DNA of 64,000 bases, taken from CAUZJF01 sp965248605 (lineage in GTDB: Bacteria > Chloroflexota > Dehalococcoidia > Lucifugimonadales > CAUZJF01). A program made the translations under genes and the position numbers. Location of the stretch: the NCBI GenBank assembly GCA_965248605.1, contig CBDFJV010000006.1:868001-932000 (forward strand), written 5' to 3'. The notes below the pieces were generated by a model. It had not been told where the DNA came from. It was given only the letters and a program-made list of their open reading frames with translations, and did not search any database. Shown here in pieces: positions 16,663 to 24,995 of this stretch. The first letter of the stretch is position 1, and the number at the start of each line of letters is the position of its first letter.

Positions 16663-18111
16663 CTAGGAGCCCTGCTGATACCAGCAGTTTTCCCTCTGGT
16701 CTCGGAACAGGGTGACCTGCCGCCCATCCGCCCAACTCACCCGGAAGTAGGTGCGGCTCATCGGTGTGGGCATCCACCACAGGTCGAAGCTCCACAGGTC
16801 GTCGATATGGGACACCTGCTGCCAGCGTCTGCCCAGGCGCACCGCCACGGGCTGCTCATCCGGCCCCTCCTGGACCGCTACAGGTGTTGGCAGGGAGAGG
16901 GGCTTCATGCCGTCCCTTGCCGAAGGGTCGATGGGGACCTGCACGGCCTGCATCTCAGGGGCGGGATGCCAGGGGGCGACATCCACCACCTTGTACAGGG
17001 CGTGGTTGCCGTTCATGCGGGCCTGGAGCTGCCGGTCCGCTTCGAGAAGCCGCAGATGCCGGTCCCTCTGAACATCGCGAAAGAGTCCGATCTGCACCCC
17101 TGATGCACCGGAGGAGAGGTTGGAGAGGGAAAGGGCCATCTCCTCAACGGGGGCCTGGGGACGGTCGGACTCCATCCGGCCCCTGATGATGCGAGAAGCC
17201 CTCTCCCAGTCCCCAACGGCCTCCTTGAAGTTGATAGGCCTCTCCCACGAGGGAGCCCGATCGAGGATGCAGGAGAGGACGGCCTTTCCCGCATACCGGC
17301 CCCGCATCTGGGGCCGAGAGTAGGCACTCTTCAGGAGAGTGTCCACCGCCGTCTGAAGAAGCTCCATCGAGGTGGAGGAGAAGGGCAGCGAGGTGTGCTC
17401 AACGATGGACTCCTCGTACTTCAGGGGAATGAGAGGAGTGTCGTCGATGCCCCGAGAGAGGCTCCACGCCCTCATTCCTACAGGACCGAACAGGTCTACT
17501 AGAGAGTCGGCTCTCATGGAAGCTACGTCCCCCATCGTATGGAGCCCGAAGCGGTGCAGCTTGTCCTTCACATGAGAAGCAAGAGGGAGCAGGCCGATGG
17601 AGTGGGGGGCAAGAAATGACACCGCATCCGAGGGAACCCTGGTGGCCCCCTGGGTCCTGCTTACCCGGGCTGCGACGAAGGAGGGAAACTTGCCCTCTCC
17701 CAATCCTACCCGTGGATGGAGGTACTCGGGTACAGAGTGGAGCAGGGCGCTGACCAGCCGGGCATCGCCGCCGTACATGCCCTCCAGACCGTCAAGGCGC
17801 ACGTAGGCTGTGCCCAGCTCCGCTCCTTCCACCCGGTCGCTAATGCCCTGGAGAGAAGCGAGCATACGGCGGAACTCCCTCTGATACGAGGGCTCGTCTG
17901 CTTCGAGGACGACGGTGCTCAGGTGATGGGATAGGGCCTGCTCCAGGGTCATCCCCGCAGATACACCGGCGGTTGCTGGGAAGGTGTCGACGACCAGGGG
18001 CCTGCCCTTGGAGCGGTCCACGATGACGGCGGGCCGGTCCGCAAGGCGGGGCTGTTTTCGCAGTTCGACCTTGGCCCGCAGGTGGGTGACGAGCACACAG
18101 GCTACCCTCAA
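16663..18111 (-). CDS. imuB: ImuB-like Y-family polymerase homolog
   Basis: 482 residues with the layout of ImuB: N-terminal Y-family-like palm, thumb-like region (LLPLASHVKDKLHRFGLHTMGDVASM) and a long C-terminal part with a Trp-rich end (LWSFDLWWMPTPMSRTYF) like that of mutasome proteins. The Y-family catalytic acidic residues are not conserved: the N-terminus reads VACVLVTHLRAKVE instead of DxDxFFAxVE, and LGTAYVRLDGLEG replaces the SxDE segment. It is therefore probably an inactive, structural member that recruits DnaE2. It is preceded by a LexA box and followed by the dnaE2 remnant. Confidence 0.85.
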   Translation of the reverse strand: MRVACVLVTHLRAKVELRKQPRLADRPAVIVDRSKGRPLVVDTFPATAGVSAGMTLEQALSHHLSTVVLEADEPSYQREFRRMLASLQGISDRVEGAELGTAYVRLDGLEGMYGGDARLVSALLHSVPEYLHPRVGLGEGKFPSFVAARVSRTQGATRVPSDAVSFLAPHSIGLLPLASHVKDKLHRFGLHTMGDVASMRADSLVDLFGPVGMRAWSLSRGIDDTPLIPLKYEESIVEHTSLPFSSTSMELLQTAVDTLLKSAYSRPQMRGRYAGKAVLSCILDRAPSWERPINFKEAVGDWERASRIIRGRMESDRPQAPVEEMALSLSNLSSGASGVQIGLFRDVQRDRHLRLLEADRQLQARMNGNHALYKVVDVAPWHPAPEMQAVQVPIDPSARDGMKPLSLPTPVAVQEGPDEQPVAVRLGRRWQQVSHIDDLWSFDLWWMPTPMSRTYFRVSWADGRQVTLFRDQRENCWYQQGS

Positions 18112-18165
18112 GGTGCCTCCTTGGTACGCTAATTCGGAAAAGAACGTTGGAAGGAGAAATGATAG

Positions 18166-18179
18166 AGAACGGATGTTCT
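18166..18179. promoter_or_regulatory. LexA (SOS) box upstream of imuB
   Basis: AGAACGGATGTTCT is a perfect palindrome of the GAAC-N4-GTTC type used by Gram-positive and many Chloroflexota LexA proteins. It is 55 bases upstream of the imuB ATG. AAGGAG-type sequence lies between it and the gene. It predicts DNA-damage induction of imuB-dnaE2. Confidence 0.88.
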
Positions 18180-18584
18180 TTTGTCAATGGGCTGAGGCCA
18201 CTAACCAGATACAGTCAATAGAATGACCCCATTAGGAATTCATGCGAGTGCCGTCACGCAAGACCTCTTGAAAGCAGGAATTGGAGGCTTACAGGTGGTG
18301 CCGGCCGGCTATGCAACCGTGTTTCAGACAACAAGTAAGGTCAACATACATGGGCATCGGAGGAAGGCCCCAGAAGCGCAGAAAAGCACCCATACAGATG
18401 AGGGAAGAGGAGGCCACCGCCAAACTTGGCAGCGACCTCCCCCTCAGTTGCTCAGCGGTCAAGGCTCTGCGCCGACCAGCGCCTCCTCGCGGTGGGTGTT
18501 TCCAAGTCCGGGCTCGACCGTCGCCCCGGTGTCCCCGTATCCGGTATAGGCAGGCTGAGGGCCTCGTTGCCCCGGTATCCGCAC
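18180..18584. other. Gap with no supported gene
   Basis: Frames exist on both strands. One plus-strand frame beginning MGIGGRPQKRRKAP at 18350 looks faintly protein-like but has no ribosome site and runs antisense into the next gene. I do not call a gene here. Confidence 0.5.
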
Positions 18585-18938
18585 TCAGATCACCGCACGA
18601 CCACTCCAAGACCAGGCCCCAAACCACGCTTGTCCTCCGTCACAATTCCCCACAACGTCAACGACCCGCAGCCCCAATTGCGGAACCCCGTCCACCGGGA
18701 CAGGCGCCCAGCTGACCAGGGCACGCTGCTTCATGCCAACGCGGAGCAGCGACGGGCTGAACTCCACGGGCAGGTCCACCTCGAATTTCACCAGACCCCA
18801 CGTCCTTACCATGCCGTAGCACCTGGCGAAGACCTCTCCGTCCTCTCCGAGCTGAGCCTGCTCGCTGGGCGTAGAGAGCAAGACAAGCTCGACCTCCTGG
18901 ATGCCAGTAGCCTCCGACCGGTACTCTGCATTAGCCAT
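18585..18938 (-). CDS. Small protein of unknown function (accessory)
   Basis: 117 residues, start fixed by a strong AAGGAGGTG site 4-5 bases before the ATG at 18938. Not recognised. The sequence is soluble, with alternating beta-like segments (VQELVLLSTP-like start, VFARCYGMVRTWGLVKFEVDLP, LRVVDVVGN). Last of a run of minus-strand accessory genes (21318 to 18585), each with its own strong ribosome site. Confidence 0.65.
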   Translation of the reverse strand: MANAEYRSEATGIQEVELVLLSTPSEQAQLGEDGEVFARCYGMVRTWGLVKFEVDLPVEFSPSLLRVGMKQRALVSWAPVPVDGVPQLGLRVVDVVGNCDGGQAWFGAWSWSGRAVI

Positions 18939-18958
18939 GATCCACCTCCTTGTATCTG

Positions 18959-18989
18959 TGTACCGGGCCTGGCCTTCAGGCCCGGTACA
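18959..18989. terminator. Hairpin between the XRE gene and the next small gene
   Basis: Perfect inverted repeat TGTACCGGGCCTG-(5)-CAGGCCCGGTACA. There is no T-run on the minus side, so it may be a regulatory or processing hairpin rather than an intrinsic terminator. Confidence 0.6.
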
Positions 18990-19047
18990 CCATCATCCCA
19001 CGAGACTCGACACTGGTGGTCACATCCTTGCAACATTTGACCAAGCA

Positions 19048-19938
19048 CTATTCAAGCTCGGGTTGCGTCAACATGCCCGAATAGCCCCTCTCAACAACGT
19101 GGGTCACCGACACCCGACCCCTGCCGTCGTACCCCGCGCGATAGGCGTATTCAGCGACCGCACCCCAGGGCACACGGCCGCCAACCCGTATAGCGTCGCC
19201 TCCAACCGTGCCACCACCCCCGCCGGCGCCGCGCACCACCATCCCGGTCCGCACACCCTTCCGCCAGCCCAACACCTTCACCTCGGCAGGCATGACCCGC
19301 TCCTCTGCCTTCGACCGCTGGAACAGGACTCCATGCAGCTTCTTCAGAACACCCGCCGACGGGCTGGAATTGCCGTTCATGATCTGGGAGAGGTGAGCGG
19401 AGCTGACACCGGCTCGACGGGCAACCTCGTTCTGACTAAGCCCGTGAGAGTCCATCCGGCCCCACAAAACTTCACGATCAACACCAGCACACTTCGCGGG
19501 CGCAACCTTCGCCGGGGCCTCCAAGGCCGACTCGACCCGCGCCTGGACCTTCACGCCCATGTTCCCGCGGCCACGGGACACCTGGGACATGTAGCCGTAA
19601 GAGACTCCAACACGTTCTGCCAGGTCCCGCATACTCATGCCCAGGGCACGGGCACGCTCCCGGATGTAGCTGCTCTCCCCACTCACCACACCTACCTGCC
19701 GACAGACAACCCCCTGCCCGGGAACCTCTCCCAACACCGCCGCAGCCTTGTCCCCCATCTTCGGAGTCCACGGCGTACGCCCCGTGGCAAACACCGACAG
19801 GTAACCCGGGCTCACACCCATCTTCGCCGCAAGCTCCCTCATCGTGAGCCCGCGACGCCTCGCAGCAGCCCTGAGCTCAGTCTCAAGGGCCCCCGTCCCC
19901 ATCGTCCGAGTACCATTCACCAATGTTGCTGTCGTCAT
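19048..19938 (-). CDS. Protein with three XRE-type helix-turn-helix domains
   Basis: 296 residues, ATG at 19938 preceded by AAAGGAGGA. Three HTH_3 modules are visible in series: LRAAARRRGLTMRELAAKMG...GYLS (about 22-50), IRERARALGMSMRDLAERVG...GYMSQ (about 91-120), and MDSHGLSQNEVARRAG...AHLSQIMNG (about 161-190). The last ~90 residues are Gly/Arg-rich with no known domain. Single XRE domains are typical of phage and plasmid repressors; three in one chain suggest binding to an array of sites or DNA bridging (inference). Confidence 0.82.
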   Translation of the reverse strand: MTTATLVNGTRTMGTGALETELRAAARRRGLTMRELAAKMGVSPGYLSVFATGRTPWTPKMGDKAAAVLGEVPGQGVVCRQVGVVSGESSYIRERARALGMSMRDLAERVGVSYGYMSQVSRGRGNMGVKVQARVESALEAPAKVAPAKCAGVDREVLWGRMDSHGLSQNEVARRAGVSSAHLSQIMNGNSSPSAGVLKKLHGVLFQRSKAEERVMPAEVKVLGWRKGVRTGMVVRGAGGGGGTVGGDAIRVGGRVPWGAVAEYAYRAGYDGRGRVSVTHVVERGYSGMLTQPELE

Positions 19939-19990
19939 CGTTCCGTCCTCCTTTGCGTTGTGTTGTTTTTGACCTGCGCCCGCTTGCGGG

Positions 19991-20025
19991 CAAAGAAGAA
20001 GGGCCGCCTCGAAGAGACGACCCTT
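19991..20025 (-). terminator. Likely intrinsic terminator of the 20067-20447 gene
   Basis: On the minus strand a 12-bp stem (19999-20010 with 20014-20025, GU pairs, 3-base loop) is followed by CTTCTTTG. Confidence 0.65.
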
Positions 20026-20066
20026 CTAAATTGGGACAGGCTGTGGATGGCCCAGAGGCCCCGTTG

Positions 20067-20447
20067 TCAGCGGCGAAGGAACCTTCCTGCCGAGGTGCGC
20101 CCGAAGAACCGCAAGCACGCCAGAGCGCCTATGCCGAGGCCGACGAGACTTGGTGCGAAGACCTCGCCAACGCCGGTCAGCGACAGCGCAATCACGACCG
20201 CAGCCTCCAGCCGGTTGCAGCGTCGGATAAGTGCACCGACGCCGACCGCGACACCCTTGACTTGGGTAACCCGTTGCATATCCTGGGTGACCAGGGCGGC
20301 GACAGCCTGGATGCCCCGCTGGACAATGACAAGGCGGTCGAAGACCCCAGTCACTACGCACGGAGACAGCGGCCAAGACCGCCAAGCACATGTACCGCTC
20401 GGGTCCAACTCCTCGTCCAGGTCCACATGTCCATTGGCTATGACCAT
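20067..20447 (-). CDS. Small membrane-associated protein of unknown function
   Basis: 126 residues, ATG at 20447 with GGGAGGTGA upstream. The C-terminal half contains hydrophobic stretches (LEAAVVIALSLTGVGEVFAP, SLVGLGIGALACLRFFG) that could be one or two membrane segments. The N-terminal half has VTGVFDRLVIVQRGIQAVAALVTQDM. Overlaps the preceding gene by 10 bases, so the two are coupled. Family not recognised. Confidence 0.6.
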   Translation of the reverse strand: MVIANGHVDLDEELDPSGTCAWRSWPLSPCVVTGVFDRLVIVQRGIQAVAALVTQDMQRVTQVKGVAVGVGALIRRCNRLEAAVVIALSLTGVGEVFAPSLVGLGIGALACLRFFGRTSAGRFLRR

Positions 20448-20902
20448 GACTCACCTCCCATGGTTCTGAGACCCCGCAGGCTGCGCCTGGACAGCAACTT
20501 GCCCGGCTGCCAGCGCATCCCTAGCACCGCCAGGACCTCCAGGGTTCCGTCGTCCCTGGGGGACAGGGCCGCAGCCCTGCCCTTGCCCTGGCTGTAGAGC
20601 ACCGGCTCGTTCTCGCCGAACCTGCGCTTCACCAGGTCGAGCCACTCGGCGTAGGCCTACCGAGCGTCCCTCGTCTCCGCCTTGCCCGTGTCCACACCGG
20701 CGAAGATAGCCAGCGCCCCGTCCAGGTCGCCGGTCTGCCGCAGCCGCCGCGCGTCGTGGACGCTGCGAGCCACGGTCTGTGTCGGCTCCTCCTGCTCCGG
20801 GAACAGCGCTGCCATCAGCCGGTCCACCAGCTCTTCCAGGCTGGGCTGCCGGGCTGCTCCCATCCTTCCTACCGTCCCTATGCTCCTTACTTGCGTCGTC
20901 AT
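20438..20902 (-). pseudogene. Small soluble protein interrupted by one in-frame amber codon
   Basis: Starts at the ATG 20902 (AAAGGAGATC upstream): 81 residues ending ...KAETRDAR, then TAG at 20657-20659. The same frame continues immediately as AYAEWLDLVKRRFGENEPVLYSQ and runs 72 residues to 20438. The continuation reads like genuine protein and overlaps the next gene as expected for coupling. The simplest view is one 154-residue gene with a Trp or Gln codon mutated to TAG; a restart at the GTG 20632 or amber readthrough are alternatives. Family not recognised. Confidence 0.6.
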
Positions 20903-21003
20903 CTCTGATCTCCTTTCAATTTTGAAATGCCTTCGGTCGTCAAAACAAAAGACGGCGCGAGCCCAAACGCCCGCACCGCCATACTTCGTCCTGGGGCAGA
21001 GAG

Positions 21004-21318
21004 CTACCCTGGGTTCTCGGCAGCCTCCCGCTCCCGGCGCTTGAGCCTGCGCTGATGCTCCCACTCATCCCGTTCGGCGCGGCGCTCCAGCCACAGCCGG
21101 TGCTCGCGCCCCTGCTTGCGTCTTCGCACCTGGCTGCGAATGAACAGAAACCCGATGCCCAGGCCCAGCAGGTTCAGGACGAACAGCTCCGGGCCCATGC
21201 CGAGAAGCAGCGGGGCGACCATTACCAGGGCTATTCCCAGCCGCTTGCGCCGCCGCAGGAACCTCACGGTCCTGACGGCGATCTCCTGAACCCTGCGGCC
21301 ACCTTCCCTCGTGTGCAT
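21004..21318 (-). CDS. Small two-segment membrane protein
   Basis: 104 residues from the ATG at 21318, chosen for the TAAGGAGGTG site. A basic N-terminus (VRFLRRRKR) is followed by two hydrophobic segments (LGIALVMVAPLLLGM and LFVLNLLGLGIGFLFI) and a long, very charged cytoplasmic tail (RRRKQGREHRLWLERRAERDEWEHQRR). Looks like an inner-membrane protein with a coiled tail. First gene of the minus-strand accessory run. Confidence 0.6.
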   Translation of the reverse strand: MHTREGGRRVQEIAVRTVRFLRRRKRLGIALVMVAPLLLGMGPELFVLNLLGLGIGFLFIRSQVRRRKQGREHRLWLERRAERDEWEHQRRLKRREREAAENPG

Positions 21319-21340
21319 ACGCACCTCCTTAATGTGTATT

Positions 21341-21367
21341 GCCCGCGCCGGCATCCGTGGCGCGGGT
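21341..21367. terminator. GC hairpin upstream of the 21318 gene
   Basis: GCCCGCGCC-(9)-GGCGCGGGTC stem, immediately upstream of the ribosome site of the membrane-protein gene. It could end an upstream transcript that has been lost, or act as a leader hairpin. Confidence 0.45.
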
Positions 21368-21884
21368 CTTCGCTACTGGGTTGACTGTCGATGGACACAC
21401 TCCGCCCACGGTGGGATGCCTCACGTGAACGCAGCGTGACTTGTCCCCGGCCTGGTCCGCGCATCGAACGCAGCTCGGCCAGGGTCTCTTCGTCGCAACG
21501 CGAGTTCTGGGGATCTGCTACGACGGGGAAGTGGCCCGCCTACGACTTAAGGTCACAGGACGGCGCATTGAGAGAAGGGCACAGCTCGACCAGGGTCAAT
21601 ATGGAGCGCCGACTCTGGGGAAGCTGCGAAGACGCGAAGCGGCCAGCCTGCGATGCAAATGGCAGACCAGCGCGTGTCGAAGCTGCGACCTAGCTGTCTC
21701 AGCTACACCGCAGGCAAAGGGAGACGGTCAGAGCGCGTGGATGTACTCCAAGCGTCACTTGGAAAGGTCGAAGCGCAGACGCACTCCGGCCTTTGTGGAA
21801 CATCCCTCTTGGGCGACCGTTGGGAGAGCCTAGCTCGATCCCTCTAGTCTGTCCCGGGCTCAGGGAAAGGACCCCCCAGGTTTC
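21368..21884. other. Gap with imperfect internal repeats, no supported gene
   Basis: Two or three diverged ~85-bp units are seen, each containing CAGCTCG(G/A)CCAGGGTC followed about 40 bases later by GGGGAAG and CGAAG. Open frames here lack ribosome sites. It may be remnant DNA next to the IS1380 insertion. Confidence 0.4.
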
Positions 21885-23610
21885 TAAGCCCTAATCCACC
21901 GAAGGACGGCGTGTAGGAGGCCTGCTGAAGAAACAAAAGGGTGCGCCTCTGAATCTGGGATAATGGTTTTGAAACAGAAAACCGGTCCCAGAAAAGGAGC
22001 ACCCGATAGATGCTACCACGTAACCACCCCGACCGCATCCAAATCGCCTTCGACGACCACCGCCTGGTGGCCAATGCCGGGCTGATCCTTCCCGCCACCC
22101 TCGCCCTGCGCCTTGGCCTGCCCCAACTCCTCCGGAAGCACCTCGACCTCGGCGGCGCGCCGGGCCGGGCGAACACCGGCGACAAGATGATGACCCTGGT
22201 GGCCTCCGCCCTAGCCGGCGGAGATTGCATCGACGACGCCGATGTGCTGCGCGCCGGCGGGACCGCCCGCGTGCTCGGTTTCACGGCTAAGGCTCCCTCC
22301 ACCCTGGGCACCTTCCTGCGCAGCTTCAGGTGGGGCCATGTCCGCCAACTGGACCGGGTGAGCCGCGAGTTGCTGGCCCGGGTCTGGAAGGCCGGTGCCG
22401 GACCCGGCGACGCACCATTCACCATCGACCTTGATTCGACGATCTGCGAGACCTACGGACTGGCCAAGGAGGGTGCCCGCCACCACGGCTACACCGGTGC
22501 GCGGGGCTATCACCCGCTGCTGGCCGTCGCCGCCGGCACCGGCGACGTGCTGATGGCCCGCCTGCGCGAGGGCCGGGCTAACACCGCCCGCGGCGCTGCC
22601 CACTTCCTGCGTGAAACGGTGGGGCGGGTGCGCTACTGCGGAGCCAGGGGCCAACTCACGGTGCGGGCCGACAGCGGCTTCTATACCCACGCCGTGGTCG
22701 CCGTCTGCCGCCGGATGGATGTCCGCTTCTCCATCGCCATCCGCCAGCGCGCCCGCCTGCGGAATCTCATCGAGGCGATACCCGAAGATGGCTGGACGCC
22801 GATTCCTTACTGGATGGACGGCGCCGCCGATGTGGCCGAGACCACCTACACCCCGTTCCAGGCCGAGGCGGACGCCGCGCCGGTACGGCTCATCGTCCGG
22901 CGGGTGAAGCCGGCGCCCTGTTCTCAACTGGCTCTCTTCGCCACCTACAGCTATCACGGCTTCATCACCGACCGGGACGGGGAGACGCTGGAACTGGAGG
23001 CCGATCATCGCCGTCACGCCGAGATCGAGAATGCGATACGCGACCTCAAGTACGGCGTGGGGCTGAACCATCTCCCCTCGGGCCGTTTCGCCGCCAACGG
23101 CGCCTGGCTGGCGGTACAGGTGATGGCGCACAACCTGGCCCGCTGGACAGCCCGCATCGGCCTGGGTCAGCAGATCGTGACCACCAAGACCCTCAGACGA
23201 CGGGTCTTTGCCTTGGCCGGACGGATCACCCGCTCGGCACGCCGATTGACCCTGCAGCTTCCCCGGCGCTGGCCCTGGGAGGAGCAGTTCAGCCGCGCCC
23301 TGGCCCGACTGCGAGCCATTCCACTCCCAGCCTGACGGAGCCCGTCCGCCACTGACCCACCAGCCAACCCAACGTCCCCGCAAACTCGCGCCAGCCCAGT
23401 CCGCGAGCGCCTCTTGCCGTGTCCTATCCCGCCATCTGGCTCGCCACAGCCACTGTAGGCCGCCATCGGTGCCCCCAAAAGCGCCTGCAGACCGCCCGCC
23501 AACCTCCCGTCTACCCAAATTCGAGCCCGGATCATCACGCCTGTAACTCCCTCACCCCCTTCCGCTGTCCTCACGTCGTCCATCCCTGTCCGTCGGTGGA
23601 TTCGGGCTTA
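21885..23610 (+). mobile_element. IS1380-family element, complete copy
   Basis: 1,726 bp with inverted ends TAAGCCC(T/G)AATCCACCG at 21885 and the complement near 23590-23610. One transposase gene. The left 305 bp recur at 12946-13250. Confidence 0.9.
22010..23335 (+). CDS. IS1380-family transposase
   Basis: 441 residues, intact. DDE-type transposase with IS1380 features: DLDSTICETYGLAKEGARHHGYTG... with the YTGARGYHPLLAV signature, VRADSGFYTHAVV (second catalytic region), and RHAEIENAIRDLKYGVGLNHLPSG near the C-terminus supplying the glutamate. Ribosome site AAAGGAG upstream of the ATG. Confidence 0.95.
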   Translation: MLPRNHPDRIQIAFDDHRLVANAGLILPATLALRLGLPQLLRKHLDLGGAPGRANTGDKMMTLVASALAGGDCIDDADVLRAGGTARVLGFTAKAPSTLGTFLRSFRWGHVRQLDRVSRELLARVWKAGAGPGDAPFTIDLDSTICETYGLAKEGARHHGYTGARGYHPLLAVAAGTGDVLMARLREGRANTARGAAHFLRETVGRVRYCGARGQLTVRADSGFYTHAVVAVCRRMDVRFSIAIRQRARLRNLIEAIPEDGWTPIPYWMDGAADVAETTYTPFQAEADAAPVRLIVRRVKPAPCSQLALFATYSYHGFITDRDGETLELEADHRRHAEIENAIRDLKYGVGLNHLPSGRFAANGAWLAVQVMAHNLARWTARIGLGQQIVTTKTLRRRVFALAGRITRSARRLTLQLPRRWPWEEQFSRALARLRAIPLPA

Positions 23611-23649
23611 AGCAAACCGCCGTTGGAGAAAGGAGTGAGGCCGGCCTCC

Positions 23650-23720
23650 CGGTAACATTTTCATTTGAGTGAACTGTCGAAAAATCTGCCCCTTCGGTAA
23701 CATTCTTATTTGAGTTGACA
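23650..23720. repeat. Two direct repeats of about 24 bp
   Basis: CGGTAACATTTTCATTTGAGT at about 23650 and CGGTAACATTCTTATTTGAGT at about 23695. They are AT-rich against the local base composition and probably the ends of a lost mobile element. Nothing else is visible between the IS1380 end and 23754. Confidence 0.6.
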
Positions 23721-23753
23721 CGAGCGCCGCTGCGCCGATTGAGGCTGTCCGCG

Positions 23754-24186
23754 TCAGAGCCCACAGTGCCCCTCGCACTCGTTGCCGAACCCGTCACGAT
23801 GCTGGTCGGGTCCCAGCTGCTTCTCATCGAGACTCACAGCCTCGGCAAGGGGTATCCGCCGGGGGTGCAAGTAGGGCTCCTTGGCGAAGGCCAGGCTGCC
23901 CCGCATGTTCGAGTCGATCTCGACCGCCTCGTCGAACAGCTCTGGGAACCGCCGTTTCGTCTCGACCCATCTCCGGCGGGACTGGTAGGGGCAGCCGACG
24001 CAGGCCGACCTCTCCAGCGGCCTGTCGTAACGTGCCTCCCACCAAGCCAGGCAGTCCTGCCTCGACATCCCCGATTCGATCAGGGGATAGCGATTGCGTA
24101 TCCACCTGTCGCGGGACGTTCGTATCCGGATGGCCTCGTCGGTCGAGATGCCCAGCCACAGCTCGACGGTGGCGCCGGAGGGTATC
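23754..24186 (-). pseudogene. Fragment of a PAPS-reductase-like (adenine nucleotide alpha hydrolase) protein
   Basis: The minus-strand frame reads ATVELWLGISTDEAIRIRTS, then WIRNRYPLIESGMSRQDCLAWW, SACVGCPYQSRRRW, and ends GNECEGHCGL. This is the C-terminal half of the phage/plasmid PAPS-reductase-like family (GIStDE, CxxCP and NECEGxCG motifs). No N-terminal half with the SGGKDS-type loop is present; upstream DNA belongs to the oppositely oriented PRTRC cassette. It is a truncated remnant at a rearrangement junction near 24186. Confidence 0.75.
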
Positions 24187-24995
24187 CTCCCGAACTGCTC
24201 CTGCGGCGTCCGCCGTTGCTGCGGGAGCTGGTCGCGCTGGTCGCCTACGCCGACGACTACAGCTGGTTCGCGGGGCTGGTGCGCCGCCTCTTTCCCCAGG
24301 AGGCGGAGGCGGCGCTCGCAGACCGCGACGGACGAAAGAGGGTGGAGCGCTTCGCTGACCTATTCGAGCAGCGCCACTTTCCCCTCTACGCGCCGTTCTT
24401 CGACTACTACCTCTCCGAGGAGGACGAGCCCGCCTTCACAGCCCTCCGCAGGGGCATCCCCTACGATCTACAGGGGGTCGGCTACGAGGGGTTGCACGAG
24501 ATGTGGAACGGCTACCGGGAAGGGCTCTCGGCCCTGGCCCTGCTGGTCAAACCTCCCGAGTCCTTCTACACGGAGCCCGACGAGATCAGGGTGGCCTGGC
24601 TTGAGTCGGCCGCCGCCCACATCCCGCAGGACACGCTGCTCAGGATACCCGAAGGCGGCATACCCCTGGAGGCCCTCACGGAGGCGGTCAGGGGGACCAG
24701 GTTCGAGGGGGCGGTCCAGGCTGCCTCCTGGGTCTACGCCGAAACCGGCAACTTCTTCCTCGACTGCAATTACGAGGATGGGTATTACGACGGCTTCGCC
24801 GACCCTTGGGAGAACGAGATCATCCAGCAGGCCACCGAGGAGTGGCGCAGGGCCAGAGCCGTCCTCGACTCGGCATTCAACCTGGCCGACTGGCTGGAGG
24901 AAGACCTGCCCGGCCGCTTCGCCGAGATGCTGGACTTCATCCTGGGGCGGCCAGACCGCCCCAGTCAACACGCGGAGGAAAACGAACATGAGTGA
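24187..24995 (+). CDS. PRTRC protein F-like, N-terminus uncertain
   Basis: About 270 residues: LLRELVALVAYADDYSWFAGLVRRLFP, then DLFEQRHFPLYAPFFDYYL, WVYAETGNFFLDCNYEDGYY and LADWLEEDLPGRFAEMLDFIL. The frame is open back to 23715, but that part is antisense to the PAPS-like fragment. The true N-terminus is probably lost at the junction and the real start is unknown. Assignment to PRTRC protein F rests mainly on position (directly before protein B, overlapping it by 8 bases) and overall look. Confidence 0.55.

Noticed and set aside
18901..20597. Long plus-strand frames of 522 and 224 codons
   Set aside because: Antisense to the minus-strand accessory genes that have clear ribosome sites; composition is Pro/Arg/His-rich as expected of a shadow frame.
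22211..23518. A 435-codon minus-strand frame
   Set aside because: It is the antisense shadow of the IS1380 transposase, produced by high GC.
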